A stretch of DNA of 6,726 nt from Actinomycetota bacterium (GTDB lineage Bacteria; Actinomycetota; Humimicrobiia; Humimicrobiales; Humimicrobiaceae): positions 1 through 6,726 of the forward strand of contig JADHVM010000054.1 in assembly GCA_016783985.1 (NCBI GenBank), given 5' to 3'. Under the pieces are notes generated by a model that was not told the origin of the DNA, ran no database searches, and worked only from the letters and a program-made list of their open reading frames with translations. This document shows, piece by piece, positions 1 to 6,074 of the stretch (positions are counted from its first letter, which is position 1; every line of letters starts with the position of its first letter). The position numbers and the translations under genes were made by a program.

Positions 1-435
1 ATAGTTGAAATCTACTACGGATTTTACTTTTTCTTGTAAACTGAGTATCTCAGCTGCAGAAATTCCTTCTTTGATTAAAGATTCATAAAGAGTATCCCCG
101 GCCTGCAAATTGCCATCAATGGTAATTACTTCTTCCTTTTTTTCTTCTTCCTCTTTCTCTTCCGCTATTTCTTCCCGCAGAGAAATTTCTTCTGTGACTA
201 TCTCAGGAACCTTCTCTATCTCCTCTGCTACTGATTCCGAAATTTCTTCTGAAGCAGGAAGAGTATCGTTGTTTTTTTTTGCGGAAAATAACGGCGGGGT
301 CTTTAACGAAATTATTCCCATAGCTAACAATAGAATAAATAGGCCGCCAATGATCATTCTTATTTTTTTAATTCTTCTTTTTTTATAGGAAGAAGTTTGG
401 TGATGAGAATAATAGTAGTATTTATTCTTTGGCAA
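1..435 (-). CDS. Membrane-anchored probable M23-family peptidase, N-terminal 145 residues (cut by window edge)
   Basis: The frame is open from position 435 to the left edge (145 codons). Visible order: a basic, Tyr/His-rich cytoplasmic tail (about residues 1-26, with KKRRIKKIR before the membrane), one membrane segment (about 27-43, MIIGGLFILLLAMGII), a Glu-rich spacer (about 62-103), then a folded start containing GDTLYESLIKEGISAAEIL. That last stretch resembles the region preceding the LytM domain in MepM/NlpD-type murein endopeptidases, often called the OapA or Csd3-like domain. The catalytic zinc motifs would lie beyond the window, so the peptidase call is inference. The start is uncertain. 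There is no ATG before the membrane segment; TTG at 435 keeps the basic tail and lies 12 bases after AAGGGG (448-453), ATT at 438 is better spaced at 9 bases, and the first ATG is at 357. The gene is downstream of the macrodomain gene, separated by repeats, so it is probably an independent unit. Confidence 0.72.
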   Translation of the reverse strand, partial: MPKNKYYYYSHHQTSSYKKRRIKKIRMIIGGLFILLLAMGIISLKTPPLFSAKKNNDTLPASEEISESVAEEIEKVPEIVTEEISLREEIAEEKEEEEKKEEVITIDGNLQAGDTLYESLIKEGISAAEILSLQEKVKSVVDFNY

Positions 436-447
436 AATCTCTAATAT

Positions 448-453
448 CCCCTT
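448..453 (-). promoter_or_regulatory. Candidate ribosome binding site of the peptidase gene
   Basis: AAGGGG on the minus strand lies 12 bases before the TTG at 435 and 9 bases before an in-frame ATT at 438. It is the only SD-like match ahead of the basic N-terminal tail and supports a non-ATG start over the internal ATG at 357. An in-frame TAA lies upstream at about 465, which limits how far the gene can extend. Confidence 0.4.
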
Positions 454-462
454 ATAATTAAA

Positions 463-547
463 TTAGTCGTTAGTATATCGTGTCTCGCATTGCGTATTGT
501 GTTAAAGAAATTAGGATTCAAGTGTAGGGGCACAATGTATTGTACCC
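463..547 (+). repeat. Composite intergenic repeat, copy A (leader, 7-base array, 37-base segment, hairpin)
   Basis: Reading the plus strand: TTAGTCGTTAGT (463-474), then 7-base units CGTGTCT, CGCATTG, CGTATTG (479-499), then a 37-base segment (501-537) that is exactly the reverse complement of 2720-2756. It ends in GTAGGGG (524-530) and an imperfect palindrome (528-536 pairs with 539-547, 8 of 9 pairs). Copy B at 2710-2808 has the same modules in the same order but inverted. It sits between the macrodomain stop and the peptidase start. No open frame or transposase is present, so it would be a non-autonomous repeat if mobile. Confidence 0.85.
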
Positions 548-594
548 ATTTATAATATTATATATTAAATATGAAATAAGTATATGCTATATAA

Positions 595-1110
595 TTATGG
601 ATTCTTTTTTAATTCTGCTACATAACAATCATATACGTTTTTATTAAAACATACAAAAATAATTTTTTCTACAAAATTATTTCTCTTTAAAAACTTTAAA
701 GTTTCGGTAATAGCAATCTCAGTAGCGCGCTCCAAAGGAAACCGGTATACCCCTGTGCTTATTGAAGGGAAAGCTACTGTTTTAAGCAAATGTTTTTCTA
801 TTAAGGTAAAAGAACTCTGATAGCATTGAGTAAGATGCTCGTCTTCTTTGTAGTTCCCGCCTCTCCAGACAGGGCCTACAGTATGAATAACCCATTTAGC
901 CGGCACTCGATAACCTCGAGTTATCTTCGCTTGTCCGGTTGGGCACCCTTTTAACTTACGACACTCTTCTAAAAGCTCGGAACCAGCTGCACGGTGAATA
1001 GCCCCATCTACTCCCCCGCCGCCAAGAAGAGAATTATTGGCTGCGTTAACTATTGCCTCCGCCTGTTGTTTAGTAATATCACCTAGCACAACCTCAATTC
1101 TATCAGACAT
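595..1110 (-). CDS. Macrodomain protein, YmdB-type O-acetyl-ADP-ribose deacetylase / ADP-ribose hydrolase family
   Basis: This is a 171-residue single-domain protein of the usual length for stand-alone bacterial macrodomains (the MacroD/YmdB class). Such proteins bind ADP-ribose and remove acetyl from O-acetyl-ADP-ribose or mono-ADP-ribose from acidic residues, in the cytosol. Motifs seen: GDIT (10-13, adenine contact), VNAAN (21-25), the glycine-rich GGGGVDGAIHRAAG (30-43), HTVGPVW (76-82) and the phosphate-binding ISTGVYRFP (117-125). N25 and D35, the catalytic pair described for E. coli YmdB, are both present, so the enzyme is likely active. The ATG at 1110 follows AAGGAG by 9 bases. It lies 55 bases after the dGTPase-family gene on the same strand with no repeat or clear terminator between, so the two are probably co-transcribed. 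The exact substrate cannot be read from sequence. Confidence 0.93.
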   Translation of the reverse strand: MSDRIEVVLGDITKQQAEAIVNAANNSLLGGGGVDGAIHRAAGSELLEECRKLKGCPTGQAKITRGYRVPAKWVIHTVGPVWRGGNYKEDEHLTQCYQSSFTLIEKHLLKTVAFPSISTGVYRFPLERATEIAITETLKFLKRNNFVEKIIFVCFNKNVYDCYVAELKKNP

Positions 1111-1165
1111 ATTGTCCTGCTCCTTCTCACTTTTACTAAATAAATCAAATAAATTTGAAGTAAAA

Positions 1166-2308
1166 TTATCTTTTATATTTTATATAGGTATTATTAAAAT
1201 ACCTATCTGTCATTGAGGCAATATAATCAACTACTACCTGTTCAGGTAAATTACTATTTACATAGTCTGCTCCTTTATTTTTGCCCCTATTAAAAATCCA
1301 CTCCTTAAAAACTAAAGAGCCCTCATCGCCTCTGTTAATATCATTAAGAAATTTGTTAAATAAATATTTAAAGGAAGCTCTTAATTTCGTCTTTTTTGCC
1401 TTGAGTCTGGAATTTTTATATATCCTTTCCGCATTAAATTGTTTCAATTGAAAAACTCTCTCAGCAATATTAGATGAATAAATTATTTCGTCCCGATTAT
1501 AAGAATTAATTATGATATCAGTTACCAAGGAATTTATAATATCTGTATTGCTTTCTCCTAATTCTTTCTTAATTCCTTCTGGTAATTCACTCTTTTTTAA
1601 AATACCAATGCGTATCGCATCTTCAAAATCTTGCCCCACATAGGATATTGCATCTGACATGCGAACAACACATCCCTCTAAAGTTGCCGGAACTATATGA
1701 ACTTGTTCTCCTTGAGATTTTCTCCGGCAATAATCTATTAAGTCAGCTTCGGTTTTATTTCGATTCGGTTTAAGATATTTCTCATTAATCTCACCATCAT
1801 GAGATAGAATTCCATCTCTTACTTGAAAGGTTAAATTCATCCCTTTACAAGCATCGGCAAGTTTATCGACTATTCTAAGACTATGGATATTATGAAAAAA
1901 TATGCTAATATTATTTTCCTGGCAAATTTCTTGAAGAATCTCTTCTCCATCATGTCCAAAAGGAGTATGTCCTAAATCATGACCAAGAGCGATCGCTTCT
2001 ACAAGATCAAGATTTAATTTTAAAACTCTTCCTATTGATCTCGCTATTTGGGAAACTTGTAATGTATGAATGCTTCGGTTAGATAGTTGCTCGTCAAAAC
2101 TTGTGGCGAAATAAATGACTTGAGTTTTCCCCACATATCTACGAAATGAACCGCTATACAATATATGATCTCGGTCCCTGGAAAAAGGACCTCTAAAAGG
2201 ATGAGATGTCTCGCGATCTCTTCTGGCTTCGCAATTTTTCGCAGCATAAGGAGAAAGATATTTATCTTCAAAATCAAGGATTTCTTTCTTAAAGCTTTCT
2301 TCGTTCAT
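1166..2308 (-). CDS. dgt: dGTPase-family HD-domain deoxynucleoside triphosphate triphosphohydrolase
   Basis: The 380-residue protein belongs to the dGTPase (COG0232) branch of HD phosphohydrolases, which split dNTPs into deoxynucleoside and tripolyphosphate in the cytosol. Family signatures in order: FSRDRDHILYSGSFRR (42-57), KTQV (61-64), H81 in SIHTLQVSQIAR, the signature HDLGHTPFGHDGE (110-122), HNIHSLRIV (139-147), and SDAISYVGQDFEDA (218-231). The metal ligands H81, H110, D111 and D219 are all present, so it should be active. It ends with the family-typical YIASMTDRY (362-370). Length fits the shorter (about 330-400 residue) type rather than the 505-residue E. coli Dgt, so dGTP specificity is not assured and the symbol names the family. 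The ATG at 2308 follows GGGAGG by 7 bases. It is first in a probable two-gene unit with the macrodomain gene. Confidence 0.93.
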   Translation of the reverse strand: MNEESFKKEILDFEDKYLSPYAAKNCEARRDRETSHPFRGPFSRDRDHILYSGSFRRYVGKTQVIYFATSFDEQLSNRSIHTLQVSQIARSIGRVLKLNLDLVEAIALGHDLGHTPFGHDGEEILQEICQENNISIFFHNIHSLRIVDKLADACKGMNLTFQVRDGILSHDGEINEKYLKPNRNKTEADLIDYCRRKSQGEQVHIVPATLEGCVVRMSDAISYVGQDFEDAIRIGILKKSELPEGIKKELGESNTDIINSLVTDIIINSYNRDEIIYSSNIAERVFQLKQFNAERIYKNSRLKAKKTKLRASFKYLFNKFLNDINRGDEGSLVFKEWIFNRGKNKGADYVNSNLPEQVVVDYIASMTDRYFNNTYIKYKR

Positions 2309-2315
2309 AGCGCTT

Positions 2316-2321
2316 CCTCCC
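2316..2321 (-). promoter_or_regulatory. Ribosome binding site of the dGTPase-family gene
   Basis: GGGAGG lies 7 bases ahead of the ATG at 2308, fixing that start. No other in-frame candidate upstream has comparable support. Confidence 0.75.
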
Positions 2322-2345
2322 GAACAAGAAAATAGAGTGTGAAGA

Positions 2346-2372
2346 TTTATATGAATTTAATTTTAATAACAA
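2346..2372 (-). promoter_or_regulatory. Weak candidate promoter for the dgt-macro unit
   Basis: On the minus strand TTGTTA (2367-2372) is followed after 15 bases by TATAAA (2346-2351), about 37 bases before the start codon. The spacing is shorter than the usual 17 bases and the region is AT-rich, so the match may be chance. Its position between the repeat-filled gap and the start codon is what one would expect of a sigma-70-type promoter. Confidence 0.25.
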
Positions 2373-2424
2373 CTTGGTATAATTTATTTTATAAAATTAT
2401 AGAGGATTCTGCAAGTATTTTATT

Positions 2425-2456
2425 CGTATCGCGTATCGAGTATTGCGTATTGCGCG
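2425..2456 (+). repeat. Degenerate 7-base tandem array (CGTATYG type)
   Basis: Four units in register, CGTATCG, CGTATCG, AGTATTG, CGTATTG (2425-2452), followed by CGCG. The unit is the same as in the arrays at 479-499, 2758-2785 (inverted) and 6459-6486 (inverted), but the order of T and C variants differs, so these are not simple copies of one block. Confidence 0.8.
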
Positions 2457-2484
2457 AAGAGAAAGAGCAGAGGACGCTTAGGAG

Positions 2485-2509
2485 GTAGGGGTTTGATTTA
2501 TCAAACCCT
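2485..2509 (+). repeat. GTAGGGG-headed hairpin
   Basis: GTAGGGG (2485-2491) leads into an 8-base perfect stem, GGGTTTGA (2489-2496) pairing with TCAAACCC (2501-2508), with loop TTTA. The head matches that of the hairpins at 524-547 and 2710-2733 while the arm is different. The A-run after it lies on the wrong side for a terminator of either neighbouring minus-strand gene. Confidence 0.7.
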
Positions 2510-2530
2510 AAAAAAATACCAATTTTTTAT

Positions 2531-2606
2531 CATTGAGAGGAGGTGAAACTACCGAAGCAATCTCAAACGGGGATTGCCGCGCTCTGATAAATCAGAGCTC
2601 GCAATG
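2531..2606 (+). repeat. Cloverleaf-type repeat, short copy
   Basis: Outer arms CATTGAGAG (2531-2539) and CTCGCAATG (2598-2606) pair at 8 of 9 positions. Inside are AATCTC (2559-2564) pairing with GGGATT (2570-2575, one G-T pair) and a perfect hairpin GCTCTGA (2581-2587) with TCAGAGC (2592-2598), loop TAAA; its last base overlaps the outer arm. The scaffold GAAGCAATCTC ... GATTGCCGCG ... CTCGCAATGA matches the element at 4644-4752, whose inner hairpin is different. Confidence 0.75.
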
Positions 2607-2618
2607 ACATAGAATAAA

Positions 2619-2646
2619 GTAGACTGTAAACCGATAACTGCAAACT
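2619..2646 (+). repeat. Degenerate 7-base tandem array (GYARACT type)
   Basis: Four units in register: GTAGACT, GTAAACC, GATAACT, GCAAACT. The consensus is unlike the CGTATYG arrays, so period and length are shared but sequence is not. The period is not a multiple of three and no frame uses it. Confidence 0.65.
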
Positions 2647-2662
2647 TTTTATATTTTCTGAA

Positions 2663-2694
2663 TTAACAGATTGGCAGATTGGTAAATTTTAAAG
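2663..2694 (+). repeat. Degenerate 8-base tandem array
   Basis: Units TTAACAGA, TTGGCAGA, TTGGTAAA and TTTTAAAG repeat every 8 bases, related to TTGGTGAA of the array at 2813-2844. The outer units are weak; the central two carry the signal. Confidence 0.5.
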
Positions 2695-2709
2695 TAAATT
2701 ACAAAAGAA

Positions 2710-2729
2710 GGGCACAATTCATTGTGCCC
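2710..2729 (-). terminator. Possible transcription end of the transporter operon
   Basis: The perfect 8-pair hairpin at the end of copy B is followed on the minus strand by TTCTTTTGTAATTT. The T-run is broken and the hairpin is about 120 bases past the permease stop codon, so termination is only a possibility; the hairpin primarily belongs to the repeat family. Confidence 0.25.
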
Positions 2730-2808
2730 CTACACTTGAATCCTAATTTCTTTAACGCGATACTCGATACGCAATACGCAATACGAATTACTATTCACTA
2801 ACGACTAA
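2710..2808 (-). repeat. Composite intergenic repeat, copy B (inverted relative to copy A)
   Basis: Reading the minus strand from 2808: the 20-base leader (2789-2808, also found exactly at 6120-6139), a 7-base array of CGTATTG/CGTATCG/AGTATCG units (2785-2758), a 37-base segment (2756-2720) identical to 501-537, and a hairpin with stem GGGCACAA/TTGTGCCC (2710-2717 and 2722-2729). The hairpin is perfect here, whereas copy A has one mismatch. The order of parts is the same as in copy A. Confidence 0.87.
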
Positions 2809-2812
2809 CTAA

Positions 2813-2844
2813 TCGGTCAATTGGGGTATTGGTGAATTGGTGAA
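2813..2844 (+). repeat. Degenerate 8-base tandem array (TTGGTGAA type)
   Basis: Four units in register, TCGGTCAA, TTGGGGTA, TTGGTGAA, TTGGTGAA, ending 7 bases from the stop codon of the downstream permease gene. The last two units are identical. Confidence 0.7.
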
Positions 2845-2851
2845 TTAATTT

Positions 2852-3712
2852 CTATCCCTTCACTGACCCGGCTAAAATACCTTTTACAAAATAGCGTTGT
2901 AACCCTAAAAATAGAGTTAAAGGAAGAATCATGGAGACAAATGCTGCCGCAGTAAGAAGTTCCCAATCCTGGCCATAAGAACCGACTAAGGCACTTATAC
3001 GTACAGTAAGTGGAGCAACATCAGGCGTTCCTCCTAAATAGACCAGGGCTACTAAAAGATCATTCCAAACCCACAAGAACTGAAAGATAGTAACGGAGGC
3101 GAGAGCTGGTAAAGATAATGGTATTACCATTCTGGTGAATATTTGAAAAGGAGTTGCACCATCTATAGAAGAAGAATCAAATAATTCACTTGGTAATCCG
3201 GATATAAAATTATACATTAAATAAATTATTAGAGGAAGTCCATATCCAGTATGGGCTAACCATATCCCGGGAAAAGTACCGGCTATTCCCAATTTATTAA
3301 AAATTCGCAGGACGGGTATCAAGGTCATTTGCAGGGGAACTACTAACAAACCAACTAAAATTACAAATAAAAATCTTCGCCCAGGGAAATCCATCCAGGC
3401 AAAGGCATAGGCCGCAAAAGAAGCAATTAATATAGGGATAATGGTAGCAGGTATAGTAATGAATAAAGTATTCAGAAAGGCCCTGCCTATACCAATTTTA
3501 AAAATAACTTCTTGATAGTTTTCCAGAGTATAGCGGGTAAAGTTAAAAGGGTGTTCAAATACAGTCCACCAGCCGGATGCAGCTACATCGGCAGAAGATC
3601 GAAAAGAAGTTATCAATAGACCAACGCTTGGCAGTATCCAGATAAAAGCTACCATAATTATCACTAAATGAAGCGGTCCGTGTGAAAATATCGAAATTGT
3701 TTTTTTTATCAT
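2852..3712 (-). CDS. Sugar ABC transporter permease, MalG/AglG type (COG0395)
   Basis: The 286-residue inner-membrane subunit forms, with the upstream permease, the channel through which a carbohydrate is imported. About six membrane segments are visible, the first near 16-35, then around 76-105, 114-134, 150-169, 203-225 and 255-272. The cytoplasmic coupling loop that contacts the ATPase is at 176-199: IDGA (183-186) and the closing IPL are kept, but the 'EAA' triplet reads DSS (179-181), a divergence from the family consensus. QFLWVWNDLLVAL (211-223) and the tail QRYFVKGILAGSVKG are typical of MalG/AglG. The ATG at 3712 overlaps the previous stop as ATGA and follows AGGAGG by 7 bases, so translation is probably coupled. 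The substrate is inferred only from the binding protein. Confidence 0.93.
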   Translation of the reverse strand: MIKKTISIFSHGPLHLVIIMVAFIWILPSVGLLITSFRSSADVAASGWWTVFEHPFNFTRYTLENYQEVIFKIGIGRAFLNTLFITIPATIIPILIASFAAYAFAWMDFPGRRFLFVILVGLLVVPLQMTLIPVLRIFNKLGIAGTFPGIWLAHTGYGLPLIIYLMYNFISGLPSELFDSSSIDGATPFQIFTRMVIPLSLPALASVTIFQFLWVWNDLLVALVYLGGTPDVAPLTVRISALVGSYGQDWELLTAAAFVSMILPLTLFLGLQRYFVKGILAGSVKG

Positions 3713-4581
3713 CTTATTGCCTCCTGCTCCCTGAACCGCTGAATATTAATAACTATCATAGGAATAATAAGCATTAATAATATAACTGCAATTGCACTTG
3801 CCCGGCCATAATTTCTAAAAATAAACATCTCTTTATACATCCGATTGGCAACGACCTCGGTATTGAAATTTCCATTAGTCATTACATAGACAATATCAAA
3901 TACTTTAAGAACATTAATAGTCATAGTGGTAGCTACTACTGCAAGGGTGGGTTTCATCAAAGGCAAAATAATTTTCCAAAATATTCTAAACTCGGTAGCA
4001 CCATCTACCCGAGCTGCTTCCAGCAGTTCCCGGGGTATACCCTTATAACTCGCTGATAATATTACCATACAGAATCCAGTCCATATCCATACCCCTACCA
4101 TAATTAAACAAAAATTATTAAGCCAGGGTCTGATAATTAACCAGGGTAAGGGCTCTAACTGAAAAAATGAACGAATTGCGTTAAGAATACCAGTTTGAGC
4201 AGCAGAAGCCGGCCTATAAGCATAAACAAATTTCCAAATTACACCCGCACCCACAAAGGAAATCGCCATGGGCATAAATATCAACGATTTTACAATCGAT
4301 TCATATTTAACTCGATCTGCCAATACTGCTATAATTAATCCTAAAGATACCGTCAGGGGAACAAACAGTATTACCCATAAAGCATTATTTCGAAAAGAGT
4401 TAAGCATAATCTCATTGGTAAAACTATAGAGATAATTTTTAATGCCTATAAATATTTCCGAATTATAATTAAAAAAGGAAATATATATTGTGTTAATTGA
4501 AGGATAGACTAAAAAAAAGAATAAGAGAAATGCTGCCGGAGATATATACAACCATGGGGTAATTTTTTTGGTATGTATCAC
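3709..4581 (-). CDS. Sugar ABC transporter permease, MalF/AglF type (COG1175)
   Basis: This 290-residue inner-membrane subunit pairs with the MalG-type permease. Hydrophobic segments lie near 12-37, 66-88, 97-119, 156-176, 210-226 and 263-280. The coupling loop at 185-208 carries a consensus EAA motif (E188-A189-A190, then VDGA, ending ILPL). IFMPMAISFVGAGVIWKFVY (101-120), NGNFNTEVVANRMYKEMF (236-253) and FRNYGRASAIAV (255-266) resemble the AglF group more than maltose MalF, and the large periplasmic insert of E. coli MalF is absent. The start is GTG at 4581, about 9 bases after AAAGGA. It is separated from the binding-protein gene by 186 bases holding a structured repeat, and overlaps the next permease by 4 bases. 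Confidence 0.93.
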   Translation of the reverse strand: MIHTKKITPWLYISPAAFLLFFFLVYPSINTIYISFFNYNSEIFIGIKNYLYSFTNEIMLNSFRNNALWVILFVPLTVSLGLIIAVLADRVKYESIVKSLIFMPMAISFVGAGVIWKFVYAYRPASAAQTGILNAIRSFFQLEPLPWLIIRPWLNNFCLIMVGVWIWTGFCMVILSASYKGIPRELLEAARVDGATEFRIFWKIILPLMKPTLAVVATTMTINVLKVFDIVYVMTNGNFNTEVVANRMYKEMFIFRNYGRASAIAVILLMLIIPMIVINIQRFREQEAIR

Positions 4582-4643
4582 AAACTTCTTTCCTTTCTAT
4601 ATGTCAATGTAACAAATATTTTAATGTAATTATTAAATTTTTT

Positions 4644-4752
4644 CATTGCAAGGAGTAGAGCAAGCCTGCCCCCGCGAAAACAGGGGAAGTAATCTCAACC
4701 CGAGATTGCCACGGGGAGCACTCAATATTACTTGAGAGCTCCCCTCGCAATG
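4644..4752 (-). repeat. Cloverleaf-type repeat between binding-protein and permease genes
   Basis: Outer arms at 4644-4653 (CATTGCAAGG) and 4743-4752 (CCTCGCAATG) pair at 9 of 10 positions. Inside lie three hairpins: CCCC/GGGG (4670-4673 with 4683-4686), AATCTC/GAGATT (4691-4696 with 4702-4707), and a long one with GGGGAGC/GCTCCCC (4713-4719 with 4738-4744) continued by CTCAA/TTGAG (4721-4725 with 4732-4736). The long stem shares its last two bases with the outer arm. It resembles 2531-2606 in scaffold. In the transcript it lies just after the binding-protein gene and about 60 bases before the permease gene, the position where intercistronic stem-loops protect malE mRNA in E. coli. Confidence 0.75.
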
Positions 4753-4767
4753 ATAGATTCAATTCTA

Positions 4768-6045
4768 TTATTTCCGATAAGCGTCCAAAGCAGTAGTCTC
4801 AATAGTCATTAATACATTCATTAATGGGATACCACTTACATAATCTAATATTCCGGTCCAGAAAGAACCGGCGCCAACTGCTGATGGCATTAAGTCAGAG
4901 CCATCAAAACGGAAGGTCGAAGCTTCGCTTAAGATTTTAGCAGCCTTTCGGGTTAAATCATCTGGATAAGCAGCAGGATTTATCCTTTTATTGGCAGAGA
5001 GTTTTCCTAATTCATGAACCCATATTTCCTGAGCTTCCGGGGTAACAATATATTGCATAAAAGCTCTGGCTTCAGGAGTATCATTGAACATTGCAAACAT
5101 ATCTGCCGCTCCTAAAGCTGGAATTCCGTATTGAGGGTCAATCGGCGGGAAGGGGAAGAAATCAAAATCTACTCCCGGGACTAAATTGGGGAAATGATCA
5201 AGTATAAAGCTTTTAATAAAGGTTGCCTGCCTGTGCATATAAGCATTTGGTGGACTAGTAAATAAGGCATCCGGTGAATCACCAAAGCTTATAGTCAATT
5301 CTGCATTTGTTCCACCATAGACATACTTCTCGTTTAGAGCAATCTGCCCAAATAGTTCAAAAGCTCTTTGTACTTTATCATCAACCCAGGAAATTTCATG
5401 TTTTACCCACATATCATAAACCTTTGGTTCTACGGTACGGAGCATAATATCTTCAATCCAGTCTGTCCCAGCCCATCCGCTGGCAGCACCACTTTCAAAT
5501 CCAATAGCCCATGGAGTCTTGCCATCAGCTACCATCTTATCGGAAAGAGCAATCAACTCCTCCCAGGTAGCAGGAACAGTATAACCCGCAGCAGCAAATG
5601 CTTTGGGACTATACCAGACTAAACTTTTTAAATCAGCAGAAATAAATACCCCACAAAATTTTCCTTTATAAGTCCCCAGGTCTAACCAGGTTGGTGAATA
5701 ATCACTTCGCAGTACATCCATATCCATAAAAGTACTTAAATCTACTAATTTATTTTCTTTGGCGAACTCTATCATCTGCCCCGGATTCGGTAGAGCCGAT
5801 ACATCAGGTGGATTACCGGCTTCTACTTGAGTAGTTAAAATAGTAGGAAGATCTCGAGTTCCAGTAAATTCAACTTTTATCCCAGTTTCTGCTTCAAACG
5901 GAGCTACCATTTTGTTAAAAGCTTCTGCCTCTCCACCAGTCCAGGTACCAAGAATGGTTACACTACCAGAGGCGGCAAATACACTTGAAGTAAACGCTCC
6001 AATTAACAATACTACTAATATTACAAAACTAATTTTCTTAAACAT
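4768..6045 (-). CDS. Periplasmic sugar-binding protein of ABC transporter, AglE (alpha-glucoside) type
   Basis: The 425-residue extracellular solute-binding protein (family 1) captures a sugar in the periplasm and delivers it to the two permeases. A signal peptide is clear: MFKK, a hydrophobic core (about 6-17), and probable signal peptidase I cleavage after SSVFA (residue 24 or 25). There is no lipobox cysteine, so it should be soluble. The mature part follows the AglE pattern: LGTWTGGEAEAF (32-43), GTRDLPTILTTQVEAGNPPD (62-81), LPNPGQ (85-90), ADLKSLVWYSPKAF (137-150), GWAGTDWIEDIMLRT (190-204), YMHRQATFI (269-277), FPFPPIDP (297-304) and FRFDGSDLMPSAVGAGSFW (378-396). The ATG at 6045 follows AAGGAGG by 7 bases. 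The alpha-glucoside assignment rests on family resemblance and could be wrong in detail. Confidence 0.93.
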   Translation of the reverse strand: MFKKISFVILVVLLIGAFTSSVFAASGSVTILGTWTGGEAEAFNKMVAPFEAETGIKVEFTGTRDLPTILTTQVEAGNPPDVSALPNPGQMIEFAKENKLVDLSTFMDMDVLRSDYSPTWLDLGTYKGKFCGVFISADLKSLVWYSPKAFAAAGYTVPATWEELIALSDKMVADGKTPWAIGFESGAASGWAGTDWIEDIMLRTVEPKVYDMWVKHEISWVDDKVQRAFELFGQIALNEKYVYGGTNAELTISFGDSPDALFTSPPNAYMHRQATFIKSFILDHFPNLVPGVDFDFFPFPPIDPQYGIPALGAADMFAMFNDTPEARAFMQYIVTPEAQEIWVHELGKLSANKRINPAAYPDDLTRKAAKILSEASTFRFDGSDLMPSAVGAGSFWTGILDYVSGIPLMNVLMTIETTALDAYRK

Positions 6046-6053
6046 TTTCTTTC

Positions 6054-6060
6054 CTCCTTA
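6054..6060 (-). promoter_or_regulatory. Ribosome binding site of the sugar-binding protein gene
   Basis: AAGGAGG on the minus strand is close to a full anti-SD match, 7-8 bases from the ATG at 6045. A second consensus AGGAGG lies about 50 bases upstream (near 6108-6113) without a usable open frame behind it. High expression is usual for binding proteins. Confidence 0.8.
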
Positions 6061-6074
6061 ATTTTTTAAAAAAT
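6061..6074. promoter_or_regulatory. AT palindrome just upstream of the binding-protein ribosome binding site
   Basis: ATTTTTTAAAAAAT is a perfect 14-base palindrome adjoining the ribosome binding site. It could be an operator, for example for the ROK protein, or just AT-rich sequence. Nothing in the window tests this. Confidence 0.2.

Larger units (their letters stand above)
2309..2851. other. Gene-free stretch filled with modular repeats
   Basis: These 543 bases between the second permease gene and dgt hold no supportable gene or RNA. From low to high coordinates they contain: the AT-rich dgt upstream region; a 7-base array (2425-2452); a GTAGGGG hairpin (2485-2509); a cloverleaf-type element (2531-2606); a second 7-base array (2619-2646); an 8-base array (2663-2694); composite copy B (2710-2808); and another 8-base array (2813-2844) that stops just short of the permease stop codon. 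Little unique sequence remains. Confidence 0.8.

Noticed and set aside
110..388. Plus-strand open frame of 92 codons rich in Ser/Ile
   Set aside because: It is the antisense of the Glu-rich part of the peptidase gene; the Ser/Phe runs are complements of Glu/Lys codons, and the minus frame has recognisable topology and the GDTLY region.
436..594. Insertion sequence remnant
   Set aside because: No transposase fragment and no target duplication visible; the repeats are short palindromes and arrays only.
2044..2277. 77-codon minus-strand open frame
   Set aside because: It lies wholly inside dgt in another frame; the dgt frame carries the family motifs.
2489..2520. Rho-independent terminator from hairpin plus A/T run
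   Set aside because: On the minus strand the T-run precedes the hairpin, and on the plus strand the hairpin is followed by A residues; neither orientation gives a terminator.
4644..4752. Possible tRNA or riboswitch because of the cloverleaf-like fold
   Set aside because: No tRNA-invariant bases, anticodon arm or CCA-type end; a related scaffold occurs in another gap next to unrelated genes, so it is a dispersed repeat rather than a gene-specific sensor.
5368..5622. 84-codon plus-strand open frame
   Set aside because: Antisense to the sugar-binding protein gene, with no recognisable protein features.
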